A DNA stretch of 64,000 nucleotides, taken from positions 1 through 64,000 of the forward strand of contig NZ_CP108101.1 in assembly GCF_036195325.1 (NCBI RefSeq), given 5' to 3'. The stretch is from Streptomyces sp. NBC_00234. Lineage in GTDB: Bacteria > Actinomycetota > Actinomycetes > Streptomycetales > Streptomycetaceae. The position numbers were made by a program, and so were the translations under genes. How positions within the stretch are numbered: position 1 is the first letter of the stretch; every line of letters begins with the position of its first letter. The notes below the pieces were generated by a model. That model searched no databases, was not told the origin of the DNA, and saw nothing but the letters and a program-made list of their open reading frames with translations. Shown here one piece after another: positions 35,830 through 44,841 of the stretch.

Positions 35830-36153
35830 TCAGTCCGGCTCACCCGCCGCTTGGGCGTTGACCTTGACTGATGCGGTTTGACCGTTGCCATCGACCGTGA
35901 TGGGCGTGAGTGACAGCGACAGCTGGTGGGTGGCCTGGTCGCCGATCTGCCCCTTCGTTCCGAAGGACACGACGCCGAACCGCACCCCGGCATCCCCCGT
36001 GGCTTCTCGGGTGATCGCCAGTGTTACGTTCAACTCCACGGCCCCCAGCTCGAACTGCAGAGCCTCGTCGCGCCCACTGCCCATCGCAGCGGTGAGCTCC
36101 GCGCGGAGCGCCTGGATCGTCTCCGCCAGTCCGGCGGCAATCCGATCATCCAT
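35830..36153 (-). CDS. Trypco2 (trypsin-co-occurring domain 2) protein
   Basis: A 107-residue protein: MDDRIAAGLAETIQALRAEL, then LQFELGAVELNVTLAITREA, GVRFGVVSFGTKGQ, THQLSLSLTPIT. A short helix followed by beta strands with the FELG.VELN pattern is the trypco2 hallmark. These small domains co-occur with trypsin-like proteases in multigene conflict systems. ATG 36153 has a strong AGGGAGG upstream and the gene is first in a two-gene operon with the protease. It may act as a regulator or sensor of the protease; this is inference. Confidence 0.82.
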   Translation of the reverse strand: MDDRIAAGLAETIQALRAELTAAMGSGRDEALQFELGAVELNVTLAITREATGDAGVRFGVVSFGTKGQIGDQATHQLSLSLTPITVDGNGQTASVKVNAQAAGEPD

Positions 36154-36381
36154 TACTGTCCTCCCTGGTTGACATCGCAATCTTCCCGGCACTCACGCTT
36201 CAGAGGTCCTCGGTCAGGCGTCCTCGTCTTCCCCGGCATCGGTCGCAGCCGCAGGGGGTACGGGCCACCATCATGGAGCCGGGATACCTGGAAGCCGTAG
36301 CGGCCAAGGCAGTTGAGACCGGAAAGCCTTTGAAGGGACAACCGCGCGACGTCCTCGTCCAGCACCGACGGCCCGCAGATG

Positions 36382-36500
36382 TCAGTCCTCCGCGCCGTCC
36401 TCGTCGTCGTCGACCTCAACGGCGTCCGGGTTGCGCAGGTGCCGCAGGTTCCCACCCGCCGGGACGCCGGCGGTGAATCCGAGGCCGGATACACCTGGAG
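36382..36500 (-). pseudogene. Unassigned C-terminal fragment
   Basis: Reverse frame ends GLGFTAGVPAGGNLRHLRNP and DAVEVDDDEDGAED before a TGA at 36382. The acidic tail and sudden loss of sense upstream of about 36500 suggest a gene remnant. No family is recognised. From 36154 to 36685 nothing else is assignable. Confidence 0.3.
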
Positions 36501-36685
36501 CCGATACGCCGCTGGGGATCACTGGCGGTCACCACCGGGCTGAACCCCTCGCAGAACTGGTGATAGTTGATTACGAGAGCCCACCGTCATCCCCAACAAC
36601 GCGGCAGACGCGAAGAAGTGCGAGCTCACCAAGGCCGTGCTCCACGCGTTCTCATGCTGAATCCTGCACGCGTTCTCAGGCTGAG

Positions 36686-37090
36686 TCACTGGGTGATCGC
36701 TAGCCGCGCGCCCCGCTCCACCAGGGCGGAACACTCGGAACAGTCGGAGATGACCGGGTGTACGCAGCGCACCAGGTGGGCCAGGAACCGGTCAGCCAGT
36801 TCGAGGTTCGCGATGTGTGCGGCGATCCGGGTGCGCTTCGCGTTGACCAGGCCGATGCGGTCGACCCGTTCCCCCGCGACAAGTTCACCGATCTCGGCAA
36901 GTGACAGCCCAGCACGCTGGCTGATTTGGATGAGGCGGGCCTGACCGATGGTCTGGTCGTCGTAGACGCGATGTCCGGAGGGCAGCCGGCGCGGAGTGAG
37001 CAGTCCGCTGTCTTCCCAGTGTCGGAGGACATGGGTGGCCACCCCGAGCAGGACAGCCGCACCGCCGATCTTCAACTCCACTGCGGACAT
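36686..37090 (-). CDS. MerR family regulator with three C-terminal Cys
   Basis: A 134-residue regulator: N-terminal winged HTH (LKIGGAAVLLGVATHVLRHW, LLTPRRLPSGHRVYDD), a dimerisation helix, and a C-terminal part containing three Cys in RCVHPVISDCSECSALVERG. A Cys-x8-Cys-x2-Cys arrangement could bind a metal or act as a redox switch. ATG 37090 follows AAAGGAG. It is divergent from the metallo-beta-lactamase-fold gene at 37176, with a perfect palindrome between them, so it probably regulates that gene and itself. Confidence 0.88.
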   Translation of the reverse strand: MSAVELKIGGAAVLLGVATHVLRHWEDSGLLTPRRLPSGHRVYDDQTIGQARLIQISQRAGLSLAEIGELVAGERVDRIGLVNAKRTRIAAHIANLELADRFLAHLVRCVHPVISDCSECSALVERGARLAITQ

Positions 37091-37101
37091 CACACTCCTT
37101 T

Positions 37102-37121
37102 ACTTCAGGTCGGCCTGAAGT
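37102..37121. promoter_or_regulatory. MerR-type operator palindrome
   Basis: ACTTCAGG and CCTGAAGT are perfect 8-base arms around TCGG, about 12 bases upstream of the MerR start and 55 upstream of the divergent gene. MerR proteins bind such dyads between promoter elements and activate by DNA distortion; a TTATAC sequence just after the dyad could be a -10. Confidence 0.7.
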
Positions 37122-37175
37122 TATACCGTCCCGTCATCGAACGCACCACCCGATCGCGAGAGGGACAACGTTGCT

Positions 37176-38099
37176 GTGTCTGACACTGTGAAATCACTGA
37201 CGCTGGCCGCATGCTGTGGCGCGGTCGCAAGCCTGGCAACGGGCCTTGTCCGTCCCCGCCGCCCCGACCAGCGGTTTCTGCGCGGCTTGACCGACGCGGG
37301 GCTACCGGACACGGCGGTGTCGGTCAGCGTGTCCGCACTGCGACAGGTGCCACGGTCCGTGCCCACCGCACTGATCGTGGAGGGGCTGCGGCAGCCACCT
37401 CGAATCGCGAATTCGCTGCTGTCGTTCGTGATCACCCACCCGGAATCGACGTTCATCGTGGATCCGAGTGTCTGCCTGGATGTCGACAGCCGCGCCATTG
37501 CCGAATTGCCGGCGTTCCTGCGGGTCGCGGTGCGTCCCCCGGCCGACACCGTCGCCACCGTTACCGCGCTGCGTGAGCGGCCGTATTCCGGCCTGGATTT
37601 CGCGCTGCCGACGCACACGCATTGGGACCACGTATGCGGACTCCTCGATCTTCCCGAACTGCCGGTACATCTGCACCGCCGCGAACACGACTGGGTCATG
37701 CAAGGCTCGATCGCACCCGTGGGTGGCGTCCGCGAGGCCCTGCGCGGCCGGGGCATTGTCCAGTACGAACTGGACGGCCCGCCGATCCTCACGTTTGCCG
37801 CCAGCCACGACCTCTTCGGCGACGGTTCCGTCGTGCTCGTCGACCTCGCAGGACACACACCTGGCAGCGTCGGAGTTCTGGCGCACACGGCAACGGGCTG
37901 GGTGCTCCTCGCCGGCGACGCTGCCTGGCACACCGACCAGATCGACCTCATCCGGCAGAAGGCCGGCTACCCCGGCGAGCTCGCCGACGAAGACCGGCAC
38001 GAGACCTTCCGGACGCTGCATCGCCTACACGCCGTCAAGGACCGAGTCGCGATCATCCCGACGCACGACCACCGCGCGGCCCAGCAGCTGCCGACTTGA
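37176..38099 (+). CDS. Metallo-beta-lactamase-fold hydrolase
   Basis: A 307-residue protein with metal-ligand motif THTHWDH (His147, His149, Asp151, His152), then AGHTPGSVG, AGDAAWH and a final THDH. All ligands for two metals are present. The N-terminal 30 residues are alternately basic and hydrophobic (SLTLAACCGAVASLATGLVR) and may be a membrane anchor or signal. The family includes lactonases, esterases and glyoxalases; the substrate is unknown. GTG 37176 has GAGAGGG upstream. It is divergent from MerR, which likely controls it. Confidence 0.85.
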   Translation: MSDTVKSLTLAACCGAVASLATGLVRPRRPDQRFLRGLTDAGLPDTAVSVSVSALRQVPRSVPTALIVEGLRQPPRIANSLLSFVITHPESTFIVDPSVCLDVDSRAIAELPAFLRVAVRPPADTVATVTALRERPYSGLDFALPTHTHWDHVCGLLDLPELPVHLHRREHDWVMQGSIAPVGGVREALRGRGIVQYELDGPPILTFAASHDLFGDGSVVLVDLAGHTPGSVGVLAHTATGWVLLAGDAAWHTDQIDLIRQKAGYPGELADEDRHETFRTLHRLHAVKDRVAIIPTHDHRAAQQLPT

Positions 38100-38639
38100 T
38101 CACTCAGAGAGACACATGCGGTCACACAGGCTGTCGTCCGGCGCATAGGGGCCGATCCGATCGTGTGCGGGAATCGGCGGCCATTGTCGCGACGAGCGGC
38201 TGCTGACCGTCCTGGAGGTGGTAGCTCCCCGGATACAGGCACACCCTGGAGGCTTCTCAGCCACGGCGGAGCTGACCGGTGTTCTGCGGTATTGGGGTCG
38301 CGATGCAGAAGGCGTAGGCGACCGCATCGTACCTGGTGGCCACTTCGCTTCCGCGTCAGTTCACTGTCATCCTCCAGGGCGGCTCGGTACGGGGCGGAGA
38401 GGTCTCGTCCCCGGCGCCACAGCCAGTCGATCCGCTCGTAGAGCGCCTACCGAGTGAGCCCTTCCGCAGCCTCCGGCATGCGGCTGGAGCCGCCTCCCCA
38501 CGAACAGCCCAACAAGCATCCAAGCCGACTGTCACGGCATCAGAGGCTTCTGCCAGAGCCCCAAGAGGGCGGTTCGTGACGTGATGTCCATTTCCGGCCA
38601 AGTCCGCGCAACAGGTCGGGCGGATGGCAAACTGAACAG
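38100..38639. other. Spacer of about 540 bases without recognised gene
   Basis: No frame gives a recognisable protein on either strand. A stretch around 38200-38450 reads HPGGFSATAELTGVLRYWGR in one frame, but no family fits and no start or ribosome site is near. It may be non-coding or decayed. Confidence 0.4.
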
Positions 38640-39155
38640 ATGATCGACGATCTTCCCGCTGGTCTGACGGCTCGGCACCTTGCCGACGAAGACCATCTCT
38701 CGGTGCTCGCTGTACTGGACACTTGGTGGGGTGGCCTGAAAGGGAGGGCAGGGTCGACCGAACGGGCACTGCTTCTGCCCCGGCTCTACTTCCAGCATTT
38801 CACCACCACCAGTTTCCTGGTAGAACACGACAGTGGAGAGGTAGCCGCCTTCCTGGTCGGCTTCCTGTCGCCAACCCTGCCCGACACCGCCTATGTGCAC
38901 TTCGTCGGCGTCGACCCGGCACTGCATGGTCAAGGAATCGGGAGCACCCTCTACCGGGCCTTCTTCGCGCTCGCTCAGTCCCATGGGCGCCGTTACGTGC
39001 ACTGCATCACCAGTCCGGAGAACGTCGCGTCGCGGGCATTTCACACTCGGCTCGGTTTCGCGGCCTCAGCCGTGAAGCCGGACTACGACGGCCCCGGACT
39101 CGATCGGGTGGCGTTCACCATCGACCTCTCCGCGGACCCGGCTGCCATCCCCTAG
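38640..39155 (+). CDS. GNAT family N-acetyltransferase
   Basis: A 171-residue acetyltransferase. Motif A is VHFVGVDPALHGQGIGSTLY (acetyl-CoA pyrophosphate loop Q-G-I-G), and motif B is near ENVASRAFHTRLGFAASAVK. ATG 38640 is placed after a weak CTGAACAG; no better start exists. No obvious partner gene is adjacent. The substrate is unknown; it could acetylate an amine or protein N-terminus. Intact. Confidence 0.85.
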   Translation: MIDDLPAGLTARHLADEDHLSVLAVLDTWWGGLKGRAGSTERALLLPRLYFQHFTTTSFLVEHDSGEVAAFLVGFLSPTLPDTAYVHFVGVDPALHGQGIGSTLYRAFFALAQSHGRRYVHCITSPENVASRAFHTRLGFAASAVKPDYDGPGLDRVAFTIDLSADPAAIP

Positions 39156-39303
39156 CGGGACGGTGCCTCAGCTCAGCACCCATGAGTCGCAGACCTAAGG
39201 CCCGTCGTTTGGATCATCTGGTAGTTGGCCAAGGCTGCTGACTGAGACTCGATCGCGGTACCGATAGTGGCGTATGCGTCGGCGCGGAGGACTTCCACAG
39301 GGC

Positions 39304-40347
39304 TCACGGGAGCAGTTCGATGTGCGGATGGTCCGGGGATGCCGGGCAGACGTGGAGTTGGAGGTCGTAGCCGCCGATGATGTCGATCAAGGTGAAGTTG
39401 CCGTCCTGGGCGCCCAGGAGAGGCGGGGCCGGGTTCGTCCGTTCCTCCACGGCGATCCAGGTCCCGCTGCCGCCGTCCCATTCCCAGGAGGCGATGGTGA
39501 GGAGCGGGACCTGCTCGGTGCCGCACTCGGGGCAGGGGCGGGGCTTGGGGTCGGTGCGGGGCCAGCTGCTCCAGCCGCCGGTCTTCCAGCCGGGGGCGGT
39601 GGAGAGGTTGTTCTGGTAGAGCTCACCCGGGTCGTCCGCGTACGTGTTGTACCGCGCAGGATCGATCGTCTCCCAGCGGCTCATGTCGTCCAGCTGGTCC
39701 CGGAGCTCCTTGCTCAGTTCCCCGGGGTGGGGGAATTCGGTGACCTGCTCCGGTGAGAACAGACACGGCTCCGGGAGGTAGCAGTCCCGCTGGACGATGG
39801 GCGGCTCGGGCGGTGCGTCGAGAACGTCGGTGACGGTGGCGGAGGAACGCCAGAAGAGGGCTGTCCGGGGGTGGGCCATCTCGTGGTCGAAGGGGCACCA
39901 GAGGACCTGGAGGAGGTCCGCGTCGGGCGGGCACGGGAAGGGGACGTCACGGGCGTAGAGCTGGGCGACGGGCAGGAGGGGGATCGGGCCGTCGAACCAC
40001 GGGCGGCCCACCTCGATCCGCTCCCAGGTCGCCCGTTCCTCGGGGGTCCACCGGGGTGCCTCGGGGTCGAGGCGCAACCGCTCGGCCGCTACGGCGCGGT
40101 CGCGGCGGAGCCGGACATCGTCCGGTGAGTAGACCATCGGCGCCGCGTGCCTGTCGTGCGGCTCGTCGCAGTGCGGCCACGGCTCGCCGGCGGGCCACAG
40201 GAGCGGGCCGCCGACGGAGCTGTCGTGCACGGTCGGCGTCCCCGGCCGCGGGTGCAGCCGGGTCGCCGTCCGCGCCAGAGGAGCCAGCTGAGGGAAGAGC
40301 GCGGTGATGTCGAACGGCCGCGGTGGGGTGGTAAAGATGGCGTTCAC
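39304..40347 (-). CDS. DUF1963-like protein
   Basis: About 347 residues. It has the pattern of DUF1963 (YwqG-like) proteins from Streptomyces: SSVGGPLLWPAGEPWPHCDE, PIPLLPVAQLYARDVPFPCP, DLLQVLWCPFDHE, CLFSPEQVTEFPHPGELSKE, then KTGGWSSWPRTDPKPRPCPE with a CxxC, and LLTIASWEWDGG. GTG 40347 is chosen; TTG 40377 also fits. It is soluble, and its function is unknown. Its stop lies in a normal spacer and the gene seems whole. Confidence 0.65.
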   Translation of the reverse strand: MNAIFTTPPRPFDITALFPQLAPLARTATRLHPRPGTPTVHDSSVGGPLLWPAGEPWPHCDEPHDRHAAPMVYSPDDVRLRRDRAVAAERLRLDPEAPRWTPEERATWERIEVGRPWFDGPIPLLPVAQLYARDVPFPCPPDADLLQVLWCPFDHEMAHPRTALFWRSSATVTDVLDAPPEPPIVQRDCYLPEPCLFSPEQVTEFPHPGELSKELRDQLDDMSRWETIDPARYNTYADDPGELYQNNLSTAPGWKTGGWSSWPRTDPKPRPCPECGTEQVPLLTIASWEWDGGSGTWIAVEERTNPAPPLLGAQDGNFTLIDIIGGYDLQLHVCPASPDHPHIELLP

Positions 40348-40423
40348 AGCGGTGATGCTGCCAGCAGCGTCTGACAATGGGCGTACCGATCTACGTCAGC
40401 TGACACCACACAGCTTCCCTATG

Positions 40424-41268
40424 TCAGCAGGCGGACCAGAGGAAGATGCCAGCAATATGGAGTCCGGCCAGGTAGATGGTCGCGGTCTTCTCGTAGCGTG
40501 TGGCGATGCCGCGCCACTGCTTCAGGCGGTTGATGCACCGTTCGACGGTGTTGCGCTGCTTGTAGGTCTCGCGGTCGAACGCTGGCCGTCTCCCGCCCCG
40601 GCTGCCCCTCCGCAGCCGATGGCCACGTCTATCTGCTGGCACGGGGATCACCGCGCGGATGCCGCGCTTGCTCAGGTGATCGCGGATCGCGCGGGAGGGA
40701 ATACGCCTTGTCGGCCATGACTACGTCAGGCCTGGTTCGAGGCGGTCCGCGGCGACGCGGTACACGTAGGCCGGCCATGACGTCCATGAAGGTGGGTGCG
40801 TCGCCCGCTTGACCGTTGGTCAGGACAAACACAAGGGGACGACAGCGGCCGTCGGCAGCAAGATGGCTTCGTTGTAAGTCCCCCGCGCGACCGGCCGATG
40901 GCGTGGTCGTGCGGCTCGGCCGCCGGGGCCCCTTTTTGCGGGCCCCGGCGGCGTGCTGATGAGCGCGCACGATTGTTGGGTCCACCAAGACGACCCAGTC
41001 AAGCTCCTTGTCGGCGTGGGCCTGGGCCATCAGCGCCGTGAACACCCGCTCCCAAGTGCCATCGACGGCCCACATCCGCAGTCGGTTGTAGACGCCTCGC
41101 CAGTTCCCGTAACTTCTCCGGCAGTTGGACCCACTGCGTTCCCGTCCGGAACTTGAAGGCGATCGCGTCGATCACCTCACGGTGATCCCGCCAACGGCCA
41201 CCCCTCTTCGGCGTCCGGTCCGGAAGTAACGGCTCGATCCGCGCCCACTGGGCGTCAGCCAGCGACAT
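40424..41268 (-). pseudogene. IS5-family transposase, multiply frameshifted
   Basis: Three frames together give one transposase: MSLADAQWARIEPLLPDRTP and FKFRTGTQWVQLPEKLR (41268-41080), then MWAVDGTWERVFTALMAQAH, LDWVVLVDPTIVRAHQHAAG, HLAADGRCRPLVFVLTNGQA, VVMADKAYS (to about 40700), then IPVPADRRGHRLRRGSRGGR, RNTVERCINRLKQWRGIATR, ending IFLWSAC at 40424. The catalytic Asp, Asp, Glu are recognisable, but at least two frame changes disable it. Terminal repeats were not identified with confidence. Confidence 0.82.
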
Positions 41269-41544
41269 GCCCAGATCAACGTCCCACTGATCCAAACGAA
41301 ACTGCCTGGGTGACCCGCTGTCACATTCTCGGCCATGTGACTCCCCCTCCAACTAACCGCGAGTGGGAATCCGAGCTGGCCAGAGATCCGTTCCCGGCTG
41401 TCCCCGCTGGTCCACGAGCACATCAACTTCCACGGCCGCTGTCCGATCGTCCGCAGCCACGGCGACGGGCCCTGCAGGAACCGAACGCCAGCGAGGAATG
41501 GGACGCAAGCGACTTTGGTGCCGCCCCGCAGGGAGAGGGCGGCA

Positions 41545-41867
41545 CCAAGGCCGTAGCCCATCGTGGTGTTGACGTTGGCGTGGCCGGCGATGGCCTGCGC
41601 GATGTGAGGCGGGAGGCCGGAGCAGACGGCATCGGAGATGAACAGGCGCCGGAAGTCGTGGGGGAAGTCCAGAGGTTCGCCGGTCGAGTCGGTGCGGCCG
41701 AAGAAGGTGAGAACCTCGCCAAGCGCTCTGCGAATGAGTCCGCCGCTCATGCGGGAGTCTTCACCGCTGCGGTCCGACTGGCACAGCAGGGGGACGATCT
41801 CTCTCGCCGGTGGTGGGTAGCCGGTACGGATCATGGCCATTCGAGACCGGGGCACCATGTACCGCAT
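41545..41867 (-). pseudogene. Tyrosine recombinase/integrase fragment
   Basis: Reverse strand: GGLIRRALGEVLTFFGRTDS, LDFPHDFRRLFISDAVCSGL, PPHIAQAIAGHANVNTTMGY. This contains the HxxR (HDFRR) and the H of GHANVNTTMGY from the catalytic box. The final Tyr region and the N-terminus are missing, and the sequence after TTMGY (about 41545) is unrelated. It is a relic of an integrase such as found in phage or conjugative elements. Confidence 0.65.
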
Positions 41868-41887
41868 GACAACGATCCGAAACGTCC

Positions 41888-42286
41888 ATGCCGCGTAGAC
41901 GGCCAGGACACATCCGCGTCGGCGCCCCCGCCAGCCACCGGACGACGAGTGTAAGGCCAGTCATCGACGGTCTGTCTTCGCGTGCACTGTCCGAGATCTT
42001 CCGTCTCGAGCACACCCGCAACTATCTGCAGCCAGGCGACGTCAGCGCGGCTTTGGGCCTGTGGAAGGACTACGTCCACCAGCCCAAGCGTGATCTGTGG
42101 CATGACTACGAGTGGGGCAATGTGCACTGGTACTGCTGCGGCAGCCCTCTCGAAGCCCGAGTCCTCCTCGACACCGTGATGCAGGCCGTATCCCCAAGAA
42201 GCGCCCGCGAACTTCGAAAGATCGTCAGCCGGTCAGACGCCATCTGGAATCTTCCGTCCCCGCCCTACGATGCGGACGGAAGATAA
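41888..42286 (+). CDS. Conserved hypothetical protein, 132 aa
   Basis: From ATG 41888 the protein has a basic start, then ALSEIFRLEHTRNYLQPGDV, SAALGLWKDYVHQPKRDLWH, DYEWGNVHWYCCGSPLEARV and LLDTVMQAVSPRSARELRKI. The core looks like a real, structured domain. The order EIF..EH.RNY, ALWK..., DHEWG.VHWYCCGSPL.ARVLL recalls a Streptomyces family I know only as hypothetical. The first 25 residues may not be translated, but no later start fits. Function unknown. Confidence 0.6.
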   Translation: MPRRRPGHIRVGAPASHRTTSVRPVIDGLSSRALSEIFRLEHTRNYLQPGDVSAALGLWKDYVHQPKRDLWHDYEWGNVHWYCCGSPLEARVLLDTVMQAVSPRSARELRKIVSRSDAIWNLPSPPYDADGR

Positions 42287-42407
42287 AGGACGAGCTCAGT
42301 AGGTATTTTTTTTACCCAGGTCGACTGAAAGATCCCGAAGGTCGCCTCCGCCCGTGCGGCAGACGAATTGGGTTGCAGTGGCCCGGTGAGCCCGGTGAGG
42401 TATCCCC

Positions 42408-43637
42408 ATGGACGGTGCCACACAGCAGGTGCGACGGGCGAGGTCAGGAAAAGGCCGCATGGTCGCGCCACGACCGGCTCCATGGCACGGGCTGGCGGTG
42501 CTCGTTGCCCTGATGCTGGCCGCCTTCACCTTCAACACTGCGGAGAACCTGCCGATCGGCCTCCTGGAAGTCATCTCCGAAAGCCTGCGGGTGTCAGTGT
42601 CGGCGGTCGGTCTTCTGGTCACCGGCTATGGCGTGACAGTGGCCGTCGCGTCTCTGCCGCTCGCCCACGCCATGCGGGCAGTGCCCCGACGCCACGTGCT
42701 CACGGGCCTCCTGGCCGCGCTGGTCGTGTCCAGTCTCATTGCCGCGCTGGCGTCCTCATATTGGTTGCTTCTCGCGGCAAGACTGCTGACAGCGCTTGCT
42801 CAAGCGCTGTTCTGGGCCGTGATGAGCCCGGTCGCGGTGGGCCTGTTCGCGCCCGCGGTACGTGGGCGTGTGATCGGGGCACTGTCCGTCGCCGGTTCGC
42901 TCGCCCTCGTGCTCGGTGTGCCCGCCGGGACCTGGCTGGGCCGGCAGAGTGACTGGCAGGTGCCAGTCGCCATGCTTGCGGGTCTGGGGATCATCTCCCT
43001 GGTGACGATCGCCGTTCTGCTGCCGACCTCACGTCCGGAAGAAGAACACGCCGCCTACGGCATCAGCCCCGATGCCCGCCGCTTCGGGATCGTGCTGGCG
43101 GTCGGATCCTTGTCCGCTACTGGGGCTTTCACGGGATATACCTACATCGCGAAGTTCCTGAGCGACGTGAGCGGATTTCCTCCAGGCACGGTCAGTACCC
43201 TGTTCATGGCCTTCGGCGTTGCGTGTCTGGCCGGGGTGAGCATCACCGGGGCTCTGCTGGATCGCTTTCCGCATGCCGCGCTGACCACTGCCGTAGCCAC
43301 TCAGGCAGTGGGCATGCTCGGCCTGTACGCGGCCGGCACCGATCCGGTGGCGGTGGTGGTGTTCCTGGTGCTGATGGGCGGTGCACTCGGGCCAGTGTTC
43401 ATGGCCACCCAGAACGCGATGCTGCATTGTGCTCCGCAGCGCACGGATATCGCGCTCGCAGCGAACTCCGGCGCCTACAACGCTGGTATCGCGGCGGGCG
43501 CCGCGCTCGGGGCACTCGTACTGCCGCTCGCCGACGTGCGGGGCACCTTCCTCGTCGGCGGCCTGTTTTCTGTCGCAGCCTGTGCGGTGCTACTCGGTGC
43601 ACGGCTGCTGCGTCAACGACCTGAATCCGCCGAGTAG
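42408..43637 (+). CDS. MFS transporter (DHA1-like, AraJ/sugar-efflux type)
   Basis: A 409-residue membrane protein with about 12 helices, beginning WHGLAVLVALMLAAFTFNTA and ending in VGGLFSVAACAVLLGARLL. The AENLPIGLLEVISESLRVSV and YGVTVAVASLPLAHAMRAVP segments match the arabinose-efflux permease group. The N-terminal 25 residues are basic and cytoplasmic. ATG 42408 is reasonable; ATG 42459 (MVAPRPAPW) is an alternative. It probably exports a small compound such as a drug or sugar. No regulator is adjacent. Intact. Confidence 0.85.
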   Translation: MDGATQQVRRARSGKGRMVAPRPAPWHGLAVLVALMLAAFTFNTAENLPIGLLEVISESLRVSVSAVGLLVTGYGVTVAVASLPLAHAMRAVPRRHVLTGLLAALVVSSLIAALASSYWLLLAARLLTALAQALFWAVMSPVAVGLFAPAVRGRVIGALSVAGSLALVLGVPAGTWLGRQSDWQVPVAMLAGLGIISLVTIAVLLPTSRPEEEHAAYGISPDARRFGIVLAVGSLSATGAFTGYTYIAKFLSDVSGFPPGTVSTLFMAFGVACLAGVSITGALLDRFPHAALTTAVATQAVGMLGLYAAGTDPVAVVVFLVLMGGALGPVFMATQNAMLHCAPQRTDIALAANSGAYNAGIAAGAALGALVLPLADVRGTFLVGGLFSVAACAVLLGARLLRQRPESAE

Positions 43638-43732
43638 CCCCCCTCCGACGACAGGCTGCGGGTGGCTTCCTTGCCGAGTGACTGTGCGGCCTTTGCGGGT
43701 CAGGCGTCGGTCATCCCGTGATGAGTGCCCAG

Positions 43733-43896
43733 TTCAGGTGGGCTTCGCAGTGTTGCGGGAGGCGCTGTCCCTGCTGATCGCCAACAAGGGCGCGATCGGA
43801 CAGCTGATCCCCAACGCTGCCGACCGCGTCGTGAAAGTGGAGAACAGGGGATCTGAGCCGGACTGGGTCGAGATCCTCACCTGCCGAGGCGCATAG
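43733..43896 (+). pseudogene. C-terminal gene fragment, unassigned
   Basis: The frame VGFAVLREALSLLIANKGAI, GQLIPNAADRVVKVENRGSE and PDWVEILTCRGA ends in TAG 43894-43896. It looks coding but lacks a start and any upstream sense. A stem CCCGCCG/CGGCGGG (43900-43923) follows and may be its former terminator. No family is recognised. Confidence 0.35.
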
Positions 43897-43923
43897 GGCC
43901 CCGCCGTTCGGCACTCCGGCGGG

Positions 43924-44080
43924 TGGGGACCGGCCGCACGCCGGGCCCCGCCCTGTGCGGCCATGGGGAGCGCCGCCCGGTCACGGGGTGGGCCAGGAGC
44001 CGCTGGTGAGCCAGCGGCAGGCGGTGATCAGCGCGGCAGCGTGTTGCTCCTCGGTCCGCCGTCGCCCCTTCGAGTCGGCC
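43924..44080. other. Short spacer before the DUF4386 gene end
   Basis: On the reverse strand a frame reads VSVGEADSKGRRRTEEQHAA and ALITACRWLTSGSWPTP, overlapping the DUF4386 C-terminus; it is possibly another gene tail. It cannot be assigned. Confidence 0.3.
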
Positions 44081-44785
44081 TCACCGACGGACACCGGCGG
44101 GATCAGCCACTTCTCCGTCTGACCGGGACGCGGCGCCCGAACCGGGCCCGAACCCCCTGACGATGAGCCACCCGGCCAGCCCCAGCTCCCAGGCGAACAC
44201 CGGGAGCGCGGCGGCCGATCCCGCCACGGAGACCTGCGCGTAGGCCCCGAACATCACGGCGACGCCGGAGGCGCAGATCAGCGGCCCGCCGACCAGCCCG
44301 AGCACGGCGATGAAGCGCGGCACGAGCCGTGCGCGGTACGCCAGGTACGCGAGCAGGACGGTGTTCAGGCCGAGGGCGAGGTTGGGCCCGAGCAGGAACG
44401 TCCAGTCGTGCACGGCCGCCAGCGCGACGTCGGCGCCGTCCACGGCCCCCGCGTCCCGCCGCAGGGTGACGAGCGCCAGGACGGCGACGATCCCGAGGGC
44501 GATGACGGCCGCCTCCAACAGCCGCCCGAAGGCGTACCCGAGCGCGAGCCCCTCGCCGTGGCGCCGCAGGACGGGGAACAGCGCCGCCCCGGTACCGGCC
44601 ACCGCCACCACCAGCACCACCTCGCAGAGCACCCCGAGCAGCGCCCGCGTGTCGGCGCCCTGCACGAGCAGGCCGTTGTCCGCGCCCAACAAGGGGCGGT
44701 ACAGAACCGCTCCCGCTATCGCGGCGGCCTCGGTCAGCAGGAACAGCGACCCGGCGGCCACCGCGGTTCTCCGGTCCGGACTCAT
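44081..44785 (-). CDS. DUF4386 membrane protein
   Basis: A 234-residue protein with about six to seven helices: AAGSLFLLTEAAAIAGAVLY, RALLGVLCEVVLVVAVAGTG, AVIALGIVAVLALVTLR, LLGPNLALGLNTVLLAYLAY, VLGLVGGPLICASGVAVMFG, VFAWELGLAGWLIVRGF. The FLLGP.L..G.N....YL.YR..L.PR pattern is typical of DUF4386. ATG 44785 starts MSPDRRTAVAAG. It is divergent from a TetR gene at 44905; two operator-like sites lie between them. Function unknown, possibly transport or stress response. Confidence 0.82.
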   Translation of the reverse strand: MSPDRRTAVAAGSLFLLTEAAAIAGAVLYRPLLGADNGLLVQGADTRALLGVLCEVVLVVAVAGTGAALFPVLRRHGEGLALGYAFGRLLEAAVIALGIVAVLALVTLRRDAGAVDGADVALAAVHDWTFLLGPNLALGLNTVLLAYLAYRARLVPRFIAVLGLVGGPLICASGVAVMFGAYAQVSVAGSAAALPVFAWELGLAGWLIVRGFGPGSGAASRSDGEVADPAGVRR

Positions 44786-44810
44786 CTACTCGGTACCCCT
44801 CGCTCGACGG

Positions 44811-44829
44811 AGGTGTACGCCGTACACCT
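44811..44829. promoter_or_regulatory. TetR operator 1
   Basis: AGGTGTACGCCGTACACCT is a perfect 19-bp palindrome about a central C, 26 bases upstream of the DUF4386 start. A near copy follows 31 bases away (44842-44860). Confidence 0.72.
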
Positions 44830-44841
44830 GGCGGCGAGCAT

